From contig JAHDHM010000021.1 of assembly GCA_020631315.1 (NCBI GenBank), positions 1 through 18,886 on the forward strand: DNA of 18,886 nucleotides. Reading direction: 5' to 3'. The translations under genes were made by a program, and so were the position numbers. The DNA comes from Acidimicrobiales bacterium. Lineage in GTDB: Bacteria; Actinomycetota; Acidimicrobiia; Acidimicrobiales; Poriferisodaliceae. Shown here one piece after another: positions 12,477-18,886 of this stretch. The notes below the pieces were generated by a model. That model was not told the DNA's origin. It saw nothing but the letters and a program-made list of their open reading frames with translations, and ran no database searches. Every line of letters begins with the position of its first letter. Within the stretch, counting starts at the first letter, position 1.

Positions 12477-14333
12477 GTGCTCCAGAGTCTCCGTCGAATG
12501 CAGCGAGGTGTGGCTGCGATCGTCGTGCTCTCCGCAGCCGTCGTGGGCAGTTCCGCGGTGGGCGCGCAGGAGGGCCCGACCTCTGGTGAGCCGACACAGG
12601 CCTACGACGAGTGGGTCGCCATCGAGCGCACACCCGAGGGTGATCTCGTCACCAGCACGGTCCAGGTTCCCGCCGACACCGAACCCGGCACGGTCACCGC
12701 AGCAGGCCTCGCCGCAGCAGGCCTCGCGTCGATGGTCGACGCCGGGCCCAACGAACTCCTCGCGATGGAACCGGTCATCGAGTTCCACGCCTTCAACGAC
12801 CCGTATCGCTCCTTCCAGTGGGGGCTCGATCGCACGACGTTCGCGTCAGCCCGCGAGGCGGTCGCCAACGAGGGTGACGTCGTCGTCGCCGTGCTCGACA
12901 CCGGCATCCGCGGCACCCACGAAGACCTCGACGGGGTGCTCGTCGGTGGCGCTGACTTCGTCTCCGGCAGCGGCGACGGACTCGTCCCCGACCACTTCCA
13001 CGGCAGCCACGTCGCCGGTGTCGTCGCCGCAGCGACCGCCAACGGCTTCGGCATCGAGGGATCGGGCGCCGGCCTGCGGGTCATGCCGATCCGAGTCCTG
13101 AACAGCTCCGGCAGCGGGTCGTCCACCAACGTCGCCGACGGCATCATCTGGGCCGCCGACAACGGTGCCGACGTGATCAACCTCTCGCTCGGCTCCACCC
13201 AGAACTCCGGCGTCGTCGAGATCGCCATCGACCACGCCGTCGCCCAGGGCGTCATCGTCATCGCCGCTTCCGGCAACTCCGGTGCCGCCGGCAACCCGGT
13301 CATGTACCCGGCAGCCCTCGACGACGTGATCTCGGTCGGCGCGATCGACGCCGACGACACCAGGGCCAGCTTCTCGGGCTACGGCTCGTGGCTCGACATC
13401 GTCGCTCCGGGCGTGAGCATCCTGTCGCTCCACAACAGCGGTGACGATGCCTACGCCTACGCCAACGGCACCTCGATGGCGTCGCCCTTCGTCGCTGCCG
13501 CCGCCGGCCTCCTCAAGGCCGTCGACCCCGACCTCACCCACCACGAGGTCCGCACGCTGCTCGTCGACAGCGCAGAGGACCTCGGCGTCACGGGTCGGGA
13601 CGACCTCTTCGGTGCCGGTCTCGTCGACCCCGCACGCGCGATCGACCTGCTGAACGACGACGGCGGCAGCACCATCGTCGACAGCGGCGACACGGTCGCC
13701 GGCTACTCGATCGTGACCTCGAACGGCCGGGTGTTCACCCAGGGCCAGACCGAGGCCTACGGCTCGCTCGAAGATCTCACCCTCGCCCAGCCCGTCGTCA
13801 CCGGTGCGATCACCCCGACCGAGCAGGGCTACTGGATGGCAGCCGGCGACGGCGGCATCTTCGCCTTCGGCGACGCCGGGTTCTACGGCTCGACCGGCGG
13901 CATGCAGCTCAACCAGCCCATCGTCGGCATGGCCGCCACCCCCACCGGCAACGGCTACTGGCTCGTCGCCAGCGACGGCGGCATCTTCGCCTTCGGCGAC
14001 GCCGCCTTCCACGGCTCCACCGGCAACATCGCGCTCAACCAGCCCATCGTCGGCATGGCCGCCACCCCCACCGGCAACGGCTACTGGCTCGTCGCCAGCG
14101 ACGGCGGCATCTTCGCCTTCGGTGACGCCGCCTTCTACGGCTCGACCGGCAACATCGCCCTCGACCAGCCGGTCGTCGGCATGGCCTCGACCCCGCAGGG
14201 CGGCGGCTACTGGATGTTCGGCGCCGACGGCGGCATGTTCAGCTTCGGCACGGCGAACTACCTCGGCTCGGCAGCCGGACAGCTGCAGCCCGGCGAGTAC
14301 GCGGTGGCGATGGTGCTCGACACCACCCCGTGA
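12477..14333 (+). CDS. Secreted subtilisin-family (S8) serine protease with C-terminal 42-residue repeats
   Basis: A 618-residue exported protease. GTG 12477 has GAGG five bases upstream; a signal peptide follows (RRMQRG, then a hydrophobic stretch, likely cleaved near AVGA-Q31). Residues about 31-115 act as a propeptide-like region. The catalytic triad is Asp141 (VAVLDTGI), His175 (HFHGSHVAG) and Ser333 (NGTSMASP), with oxyanion Asn267 (AASGNSG), so the enzyme should be active. From residue 400 to about 609 there are five 42-residue repeats of the type [33 protein letters not shown]; the first and last are degenerate. Such repeats are known to me from secreted proteins of Acidimicrobiia and may fold as beta-propeller-like blades or bind the cell surface; this is inference. 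The gene is monocistronic and convergent with the next gene (9 nt apart). Its leader may control translation. Confidence 0.95.
   Translation: [618 protein letters not shown]
13674..14303 (+). repeat. Five tandem 126-bp coding repeats in the subtilase C-terminus
   Basis: The repeat period is 126 bp (42 codons), units starting near 13674, 13800, 13926, 14052 and 14178. Units 2-4 are highly similar, the outer two degenerate. A 90-bp stretch is identical at 13907-13996 and 14033-14122, silent positions included, which indicates a recent duplication or gene conversion. Confidence 0.9.
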
Positions 14334-14342
14334 TCTGAGACG

Positions 14343-15692
14343 TCAGGCCTCGAGCTCCGCCACCAGCAACTCGGCGAGTTCGATCGGGCGATCGCCCTGG
14401 ACGCTGTGTCCGGCACCGTCGACCAGCACCACGCGTGACGAGGGTCGCCGGCGCTGCAGTTCCGCCACGTCGGCGTCGTCGACGACGCTGCCCTCGGCAC
14501 CGCCGCGCACCAAGAGGTGCGGCATGGTCAACGCCTCGACGTCGAGCCACAGATCACCTCGCGGGGCGCCTTCTCCGTCGCGACCGCGCCGGTCGTACCG
14601 CCACGCCCACGAGTCGTCGTCCTGTCGCTGGGCGTTGTGGAGGATGCCGCGGTGCAACGACGAGACCGACCGGGTCGGGTTGAACTGACGGGTCCGGTCG
14701 AGCAACACACCGAACGTGTCGAAGGTCTGCGGACCCGCGACGAAGTCGTGGATGTGCTTGGCCTTCTCTCGGGTCACGCCCGGCGTGATGTCCACGGTCA
14801 CGAGCCGACGGACGAGATCCGGGGCCGTCGCCGCGACGCGCGTGGCAACGAGGCCACCCAGGGACATGCCCACCAACACGACGGGTCCGGTGAGGCAGGA
14901 CCGCAGCACCTCGATCACGTCGGCGGCGAGGGTGCCGATGTCGTAGGCCTGATCGTCACGCCAGGACGAGTGACCGTGACCGGGCAGGTCGACGCTGATC
15001 GCACCGCGTTCGGGGCCGATGGCGAGCACGACCGTGTCCCAGGTGTGTGCGTTCTGCGCGGTGCCGTGGACGAAGACGACCGACGGCTCGTCGCCGAAGT
15101 GCAGGGCGCTGAGCGTCCGTCCATCGGTGAGCGAGTGATCGAGTCGGCGCACCGGGACGCTGGCCGGGATCGGCAGCCCTGCGTCGACGGCATTGTCGGC
15201 GAAGAGGCCGAACTCGTCGTAGGCGAAGTCCGGCGCATCCGGATCCGGAAGCCGGCGCATGACGACGTGTGGGATGCCGTCGAGGTCGAACGGTTCGCTG
15301 ATGGCCTCGAAGTCGAAACGCTCGTACCAGCCCACGAGGTGAGCCTGGGCCTCGAGCTCCCAGCGTGCACCGGGACGTCCGGCGAGAACGTGCTCGACCA
15401 ACCGCGCGGCCAGACCACCGCCGCGATGGTCTGGATGGGTGACGACGCGACCGATGTGCAGCACACCGTCGGCGTCCGTCAGGACACGCAGGTAGGCGAC
15501 GAGCTCACCGTCGACGGTGGCGAGGACGTGACGGGCGCCGGGGTCCTGCCCGTCGACCTCCGGGTAGACGCATTCCTGCTCGACCACGAACACGTCACAG
15601 CGAAGCTGGAACACGTCGTGGAGCTGACGCGTCGAGAGTTGTTCGAACTCGAGATCGACGATCTCGAAGTCGGGTGCCGAGCCGTCGCTCAC
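14343..15692 (-). CDS. ElaA-type GNAT acetyltransferase fused to an alpha/beta hydrolase
   Basis: A 449-residue two-domain protein in one uninterrupted frame. Residues about 10-148 match the ElaA-like GNAT family: LSTRQLHDVFQLRCDVFVVEQECVYPEVDGQD, then YLRVL, IGRVVTHPDHRGGGLAARLVEHVL (acetyl-CoA binding R-G-G-G-L loop at 90-94), EAQAHLVGWYERFDF and GIPHVVM. Residues about 180-449 are an alpha/beta hydrolase: FVHG (His209-Gly210, oxyanion), DLPGHGHS, nucleophile elbow GMSLGG (Ser277) and catalytic His429 in DGAGHS. The acid residue is not certain; Glu400 or Asp405/406 sit where it is often found. Neither domain is truncated, and the linker (PDPDAPDFAYDEFGLFADNAVDAGLP) is acidic. GTG 15692 overlaps the upstream small gene's stop by four bases. 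Substrates are unknown; the fusion suggests that the two activities act on the same or consecutive molecules. Confidence 0.9.
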   Translation of the reverse strand: MSDGSAPDFEIVDLEFEQLSTRQLHDVFQLRCDVFVVEQECVYPEVDGQDPGARHVLATVDGELVAYLRVLTDADGVLHIGRVVTHPDHRGGGLAARLVEHVLAGRPGARWELEAQAHLVGWYERFDFEAISEPFDLDGIPHVVMRRLPDPDAPDFAYDEFGLFADNAVDAGLPIPASVPVRRLDHSLTDGRTLSALHFGDEPSVVFVHGTAQNAHTWDTVVLAIGPERGAISVDLPGHGHSSWRDDQAYDIGTLAADVIEVLRSCLTGPVVLVGMSLGGLVATRVAATAPDLVRRLVTVDITPGVTREKAKHIHDFVAGPQTFDTFGVLLDRTRQFNPTRSVSSLHRGILHNAQRQDDDSWAWRYDRRGRDGEGAPRGDLWLDVEALTMPHLLVRGGAEGSVVDDADVAELQRRRPSSRVVLVDGAGHSVQGDRPIELAELLVAELEA

Positions 15693-15832
15693 AGGAGGGT
15701 GAGCAACCCGCCGCCGATGAGCGACAGCACGGTCAGGACCGACACGATGATCACGCCCCAGTAGAGCATCGGCTGGCGGTCGCGCAGCGGGAGAATCCGG
15801 CCGGCGTGGTCATGCGTGGGTCGTCGCGCCAT
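15689..15832 (-). CDS. 47-residue single-helix membrane peptide
   Basis: The frame is open to 15892, but ATG 15832 is the likely start: a TAGCAT -10 lies seven bases before it and there is no SD, the leaderless pattern used elsewhere in the window. The peptide has a basic N-terminus (MARRPTHDHAGRILPLRDRQP) and one hydrophobic helix (LYWGVIIVSVLTVLSLIGGGLLTLL) reaching the C-terminus, so it should be anchored with the N-terminus in the cytoplasm. Its stop overlaps the start of the GNAT-hydrolase gene (GTGA), which argues for co-translation. I recognise no family; it may tether or accompany the downstream enzyme. Confidence 0.65.
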   Translation of the reverse strand: MARRPTHDHAGRILPLRDRQPMLYWGVIIVSVLTVLSLIGGGLLTLL

Positions 15833-15839
15833 GGAGCAG

Positions 15840-15845
15840 ATGCTA
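15840..15845 (-). promoter_or_regulatory. Candidate -10 element for the small membrane peptide / GNAT-hydrolase pair
   Basis: TAGCAT on the minus strand, then seven bases (CTGCTCC), then ATG 15832. It fits a leaderless start and implies that the two downstream genes have a promoter separate from the ABC-F gene. Confidence 0.5.
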
Positions 15846-15895
15846 CTGGCGGCCGCTGCCGGACGGGTTCTCGCAGGTACGGCTACCGGCAACCG

Positions 15896-17623
15896 TCAGC
15901 GGTCTTCGAGCTCCGTGGACAGCTCCAGCCAACGCTCCTCCACCTCGGCGAGCTCGGAGGTCACCGTCTCGACCTCGGCCCCGATCGAGGCGATGGCGGC
16001 GTGATCGGTGCCCGCTGCGGCGAGCTGTTCGACGAGCTCGTCGCGACGCGCCTCCAGAGCCGCCATCGATCGTTCCTCGGCGGCGATCAGTCGTCGCAGG
16101 GTCGACGGCGAACGACCACCTCGCTGACGAGACGGCGTCTCCCCCGACGAGCTCTTCGCCTCCTTGGCGGGAGTGGCACTGCGCCTGGCCCGCTGCCAGA
16201 CCGCGTCGCCGGAACGGAGGCGTTCGACCACTCCGTCGCCCACTGCGATCACGACGTCGGCGACGCGCTCGAGGAAGACACGATCGTGCGAGACGGCGAC
16301 GAGGCTGCCCGACCAGTCGTCGAGGAAGCCCTCCAGGGCGCGCAGGGTGTCGAGGTCGAGGTCGTTCGTCGGCTCGTCGAGCAAGATGACGTTCGGTCGT
16401 TCCGCGAGCACGAGCAGCAGTTCGAGCCGCCGGCGTTCACCGCCCGAGAGGGAACCGACGGCCGCCTGCTGGGCATCGCGGTCGAACCAGAACCGTTCGA
16501 GCAGTTGCTGTTGCGGCATGGAGAGCTGACCGTCGTCGCCGGCGAGCAGTTGGCGGACCCGCCGCTCGGGGTCGAGGTCACGGCCCAGCTGGTCGAAGTA
16601 GCCGAGGGACACGGTGGAGCCGATGCGGACGGAGCCGGACCGCGGCACGAGCCGTCCTGCGACCAGGTCCAGCAGCGTGGACTTGCCGGCACCGTTCGGG
16701 CCGACGACACCGATCCGGTCACCAGGTCCGATCGACAGGTCGACACCGCTCAGCAACGCGTCGGCACCGTGGCCGAACTCGACGCCCTCGATGTCGACGA
16801 CCTGATCGCCGAGTCGGGGTGTCCCGAAGTCGTCGAGGGCGAGGGCCCCACCGCGAGCGGTCTGGACCTCGGGTCCGCCGTCGAGGATCGCCTTCGCCGT
16901 CGCCAGACGACTGCGGGGCTTGCGGCGCCGCGCCGTCGGACCGCGGCGGAGCCATGCGAGTTCCTGGCGTGCGAGTGTTCGCCGTGAACGTTCGTTCTTC
17001 GCAGCCTGCTCTTCGCGTTCGGCCTCGGCGTCGAGGTGCGCCTGGTAGCCGCCTTCGTCGAGATGCCAGCCGTCGCGGGTCAGCGACAGCACCCGCGTGC
17101 AGAGGCGGTCCAGCAGCAACCGGTCGTGGGTCACCAACACGACGCCACCACGGTGGTCCAGCAACCGACGCTCCAGCCACTCGATGGCATCGATGTCGAG
17201 ATGGTTCGTCGGCTCGTCGAGCACCAACAGGTCGGACTCGGTCAGCAGCGCCCTGGCAAGCGCCACGCGCTTGGCCTGACCACCCGAGAGCGAGGCGACC
17301 TGACGATCCACGAACTCACCCATGCCGAGCCGCTCGAGGATCGCCGCTGCCTCCCAACCCTCACCGACGGCCTCGCGAACGGTGCCGTCCCCGAGGTCGG
17401 GTCGCTGGTCGAGCCGCGCCAACCGGACGTCACGCCCGCGACGCACCGAACCCGACTCCGGTTCGAGCTCGCCGGTCACGACGTTCAGCAGCGTGCTCTT
17501 GCCCACGCCGTTGATGCCCAGGATGCCGAGACGGTCACCCGAGGACAGGGTGAACGACAGGTCGCGGAACAGGTCACGCTCGGGCCGCGTCGCGGTGACG
17601 CCGTCGACGTCGACGAGGATCAC
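15896..17623 (-). CDS. ABC-F family ATPase, Uup-like
   Basis: A 575-residue soluble protein with two ABC ATPase domains and no membrane segments. Domain 1: Walker A GINGVGKST (36-44), signature LSGGQ (112-116), Walker B LLVLDEPTNHLD (132-143). Domain 2: Walker A GPNGAGKST (308-316), signature LSGGE (392-396), Walker B VILLDEPTNDLD (412-423). Between them is the Uup-type linker with ELAWLRRGPTARRRKPRSRLATAKAI (221-246). The C-terminus (about 508-575) is a charged predicted coiled coil, as in the DNA-binding tail of Uup. ABC-F proteins act on the ribosome E site to relieve stalling, and some confer antibiotic protection; Uup has also been linked to branched-DNA stability. The C-terminal coil makes a housekeeping Uup role more likely than a resistance role. 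GTG 17623 lies nine bases after the upstream lipoprotein gene, so the two are probably co-transcribed. Confidence 0.93.
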   Translation of the reverse strand: MILVDVDGVTATRPERDLFRDLSFTLSSGDRLGILGINGVGKSTLLNVVTGELEPESGSVRRGRDVRLARLDQRPDLGDGTVREAVGEGWEAAAILERLGMGEFVDRQVASLSGGQAKRVALARALLTESDLLVLDEPTNHLDIDAIEWLERRLLDHRGGVVLVTHDRLLLDRLCTRVLSLTRDGWHLDEGGYQAHLDAEAEREEQAAKNERSRRTLARQELAWLRRGPTARRRKPRSRLATAKAILDGGPEVQTARGGALALDDFGTPRLGDQVVDIEGVEFGHGADALLSGVDLSIGPGDRIGVVGPNGAGKSTLLDLVAGRLVPRSGSVRIGSTVSLGYFDQLGRDLDPERRVRQLLAGDDGQLSMPQQQLLERFWFDRDAQQAAVGSLSGGERRRLELLLVLAERPNVILLDEPTNDLDLDTLRALEGFLDDWSGSLVAVSHDRVFLERVADVVIAVGDGVVERLRSGDAVWQRARRSATPAKEAKSSSGETPSRQRGGRSPSTLRRLIAAEERSMAALEARRDELVEQLAAAGTDHAAIASIGAEVETVTSELAEVEERWLELSTELEDR

Positions 17624-17632
17624 GTCAACGGA

Positions 17633-18160
17633 TCAGGCCGCGAGGAGCTTCCAGTCGTAGAGCGGTTCGAGGTCCTCGACGGTGATCTCGACTCCACGCT
17701 CTTCGCCGGTGAAGGCGATGGCCGTGCACGGGAACGTGCCAGCGACCTCGACGGCCTTGACCAGCGCCTCGCCACAGTCGACGACGATCTCGGCACCGAT
17801 GGCTGCGCTGATCTCCTGGGTGACGGTCTCCTCGACTCGTTCGAGGTCGACGACCGCGTTCTCCTGGGTGAAGTTGGCGGCACCGTCATTGTCGATGAGC
17901 ACGCCGACACGCAAGCGGCCTTCGCCGTTCGCCATGGCAGCAGTGCACTGGAACGTGCTGGCCGGCTGGATCTGCGCACCCTCGGTACAGGTGATGTCCT
18001 CGAGCTCGACGTCGAGCTCGGCGAGGAACACGTCGCTCATCTGGCCGCGCAGCTCGTCGAGCGGTGACGAACCACCGCACGCAGCGGCCGTCAGCGAGAG
18101 TCCGAGCACCACCGCGAGGAGGCGTCCCGTTCGATTACGGCGTCGTTCCCCCTGCATCAC
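17633..18160 (-). CDS. DUF4333-like lipoprotein with two similar halves
   Basis: A 175-residue exported lipoprotein. A basic N-terminus (GERRRNRTGR), a hydrophobic helix and lipobox TAAAC put the lipidated cysteine at residue 28. The mature part carries two similar modules: one with ITCTEGAQIQPASTFQCTAAMANGEGRLRVGVLI, the second with VVDCGEALVKAVEVAGTFPCTAIAFTGEERGVEITV. In each, a first Cys is followed about 12-15 residues later by FxCTA, which resembles DUF4333 domains of actinobacterial lipoproteins; each pair may form a disulfide. Function is unknown in the family. GTG 18160 is chosen because a TATTGT -10 stands exactly seven bases before it and no SD is present; ATG 18157 directly follows. 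It precedes the ABC-F gene by nine bases. Confidence 0.82.
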   Translation of the reverse strand: MMQGERRRNRTGRLLAVVLGLSLTAAACGGSSPLDELRGQMSDVFLAELDVELEDITCTEGAQIQPASTFQCTAAMANGEGRLRVGVLIDNDGAANFTQENAVVDLERVEETVTQEISAAIGAEIVVDCGEALVKAVEVAGTFPCTAIAFTGEERGVEITVEDLEPLYDWKLLAA

Positions 18161-18167
18161 GGCGCAG

Positions 18168-18173
18168 ACAATA
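18168..18173 (-). promoter_or_regulatory. Candidate -10 element, leaderless start of the DUF4333-like lipoprotein
   Basis: TATTGT on the minus strand, then seven bases (CTGCGCC), then GTG 18160. Spacing and spacer resemble the element before the 47-residue peptide (TAGCAT, CTGCTCC). Confidence 0.5.
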
Positions 18174-18215
18174 GGTCATGGATCATCAGCTTCACAGTGG
18201 TGGTTCGTCGACCGC

Positions 18216-18221
18216 TAGCAT
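18216..18221 (+). promoter_or_regulatory. Candidate -10 element for the TPP riboswitch transcript
   Basis: TAGCAT lies about 16 bases before the start of the riboswitch. A TTCACA at 18191-18196 is a weak -35 candidate with a 19-base spacer. Transcription would start near 18228. Confidence 0.4.
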
Positions 18222-18236
18222 CGCCGGACAACAGCA

Positions 18237-18334
18237 CCAGGGGAGCTCGGGACAGCCGGGCTGAGAGGGTGTCCGGCCGGCTCCGGCAGCGACATCGACC
18301 CGACGAACCTGACCGGATAATGCCGGCGGAGGGA
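18237..18334 (+). promoter_or_regulatory. TPP riboswitch (THI element)
   Basis: The two conserved thi-box cores are present in order: GGGGAGCTCGGG with CTGAGAGGGTG (CTGAGA at 18261-18266), a variable GC-rich P3 arm, then ACCC, GAACCTGACC, GGATAATGCC and GGCGGAGGGA up to 18334. This is the thiamine-pyrophosphate-sensing aptamer. The SD of the downstream gene (GGAGGG, 18328-18333) lies inside the 3' edge of the aptamer, nine bases before ATG 18343, so ligand binding probably blocks translation initiation. A small GGGA/TCCC hairpin (18331-18341) could also mask part of the SD. No T-tract terminator is seen, which agrees with translational control. Thiamine sufficiency would thus shut off uptake. 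Confidence 0.95.
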
Positions 18335-18342
18335 CGGTCCCG

Positions 18343-18886
18343 ATGCACACACTGATCCGCGTGATGGCGTTGCTCGCCGTCACCGCACTCATCGCCGCGG
18401 CCTGCGGATCCGACGAGGACGACGCCGCACCTGCGGACGTCTCGGTCGACGACACGACCGCCTCTGCGACCGGCGACGACGCGCCGGCCACCGCATCCGA
18501 CCTGGCCGGCACCAAGGTCACCCTGGTGACGCACGACTCCTTCGCGCTCAGCGAGGACGTCCTGGCCCAGTTCACGACGAACACGGGCATCGAGGTCGAG
18601 ATCGTCCGCGGCGACGACGCCGGCACAGTGCTCAACCAGTCGATCCTCGCCGCAGGCAACCCGCTCGGCGACGTGATCTTCGGCGTCGACAACACCTTCA
18701 TGTCGCGAGCTCTCGACGCCGACATCCTCGAGGCCTACGACTCGCCCCGCCTTGCCGCGATCCCCGACGAGTTCGAACTCGACCCCACCAATCGGCTCCT
18801 GCCGGTCGACGTGGGCGACGTCTGCCTGAACTACGACGTCGCATGGTTCACCGACAACGGCATCGCTCCCCCGACCGGGCTCGCCG
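18343..18886 (+). CDS. thiB: Thiamine ABC transporter substrate-binding lipoprotein, partial (right edge)
   Basis: ATG 18343 opens a frame of 181 complete codons with no stop before the window ends. The N-terminus is a lipoprotein signal peptide (MHTLIRVMALLAVTALIAAAC, lipidated Cys21), followed by an acidic, threonine-rich linker (about 22-55). The mature domain starts KVTLVTHDSFALSEDVLAQFTTNTGIEVEIVRGDDAGTVLNQSILAAGNPLGDVIFGVDNTFMSRAL, and later has LLPVDVGDVCLNYDVAWF; this closely follows the ThiB/TbpA periplasmic thiamine-binding proteins (VYTYDSF, G-DA, NP-ADV--GVDN, P-DYG-VC-NYD). It would capture thiamine or its phosphates for import. The TPP riboswitch immediately upstream strongly supports the substrate. 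The permease (thiP) and ATPase (thiQ) are expected to follow beyond the edge. Confidence 0.93.
   Translation, partial: MHTLIRVMALLAVTALIAAACGSDEDDAAPADVSVDDTTASATGDDAPATASDLAGTKVTLVTHDSFALSEDVLAQFTTNTGIEVEIVRGDDAGTVLNQSILAAGNPLGDVIFGVDNTFMSRALDADILEAYDSPRLAAIPDEFELDPTNRLLPVDVGDVCLNYDVAWFTDNGIAPPTGLA

Noticed and set aside
12846..14012. Minus-strand open frame (388 codons) opposite the subtilase, Gly/Val/Asp-rich
   Set aside because: Repetitive composition mirrors the subtilase repeat region; no start signal or domain.
13674..14303. Tandem repeat considered as a CRISPR-like or non-coding satellite
   Set aside because: The 126-bp period is in frame, has no unique spacers, and encodes a continuing protein repeat.
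15896..17623. ABC-F gene as an antibiotic-resistance determinant
   Set aside because: The Uup-type linker and C-terminal coiled coil, and the housekeeping context, favour a Uup-like protein; nothing in the window suggests a resistance island.

Overview
The window is high-GC, tightly packed bacterial DNA. Start codons are often GTG, several neighbouring genes overlap by 1 or 4 nt, and many genes have a TANNNT -10 element 6-9 nt before the start codon with no Shine-Dalgarno (SD) sequence, which suggests leaderless or nearly leaderless mRNAs. The gene content (SigR/RsrA-like pair, Uup-type ABC-F protein, DUF4333-like and LppX-like lipoproteins, HxlR regulator, and a secreted protease ending in [17 protein letters not shown]-type repeats) points to an actinobacterium. 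My best guess is class Acidimicrobiia (Ilumatobacter-like); this is inferred from the repeat type and general style, not from a marker gene. I see no insertion sequence, phage gene, tRNA, rRNA or CRISPR array, and composition looks uniform, so this reads as core chromosome.

Layout. (1) 1-4239, minus strand: tldD, then two tandem tldE/pmbA paralogues, then the start of a PHP-domain gene that runs off the left edge; every junction overlaps. (2) 4331-5167, minus: an LppX/LprG-like lipoprotein. (3) 5267-9034, plus: a flippase-like membrane protein and an overlapping PAP2-family lipid phosphotransferase/phosphatase, then dxs (first step of the MEP isoprenoid pathway). (4) 9074-11594, minus: a second SigR-like ECF sigma factor, an NfuA-like Fe-S carrier, a SigR-like ECF sigma factor with its zinc-type anti-sigma factor, and a two-helix membrane peptide; this looks like a thiol/Fe-S stress block. 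(5) 11701-14333, plus: an HxlR-family regulator, then a secreted subtilase preceded by a structured leader that appears to bury its SD. (6) 14343-18160, minus: a DUF4333-like lipoprotein, an ABC-F (Uup) ATPase, a 47-residue membrane peptide, and an ElaA-type acetyltransferase fused to an alpha/beta hydrolase. (7) 18216-18886, plus: a TPP riboswitch controlling a thiamine ABC transporter substrate-binding lipoprotein, cut by the right edge.

The points most worth a second look are the tldD-tldE-tldE-PHP operon, the candidate regulatory RNA before the subtilase, the GNAT-hydrolase fusion, and the two related sigma factors flanking nfuA. No gap without a gene exceeds about 185 nt.
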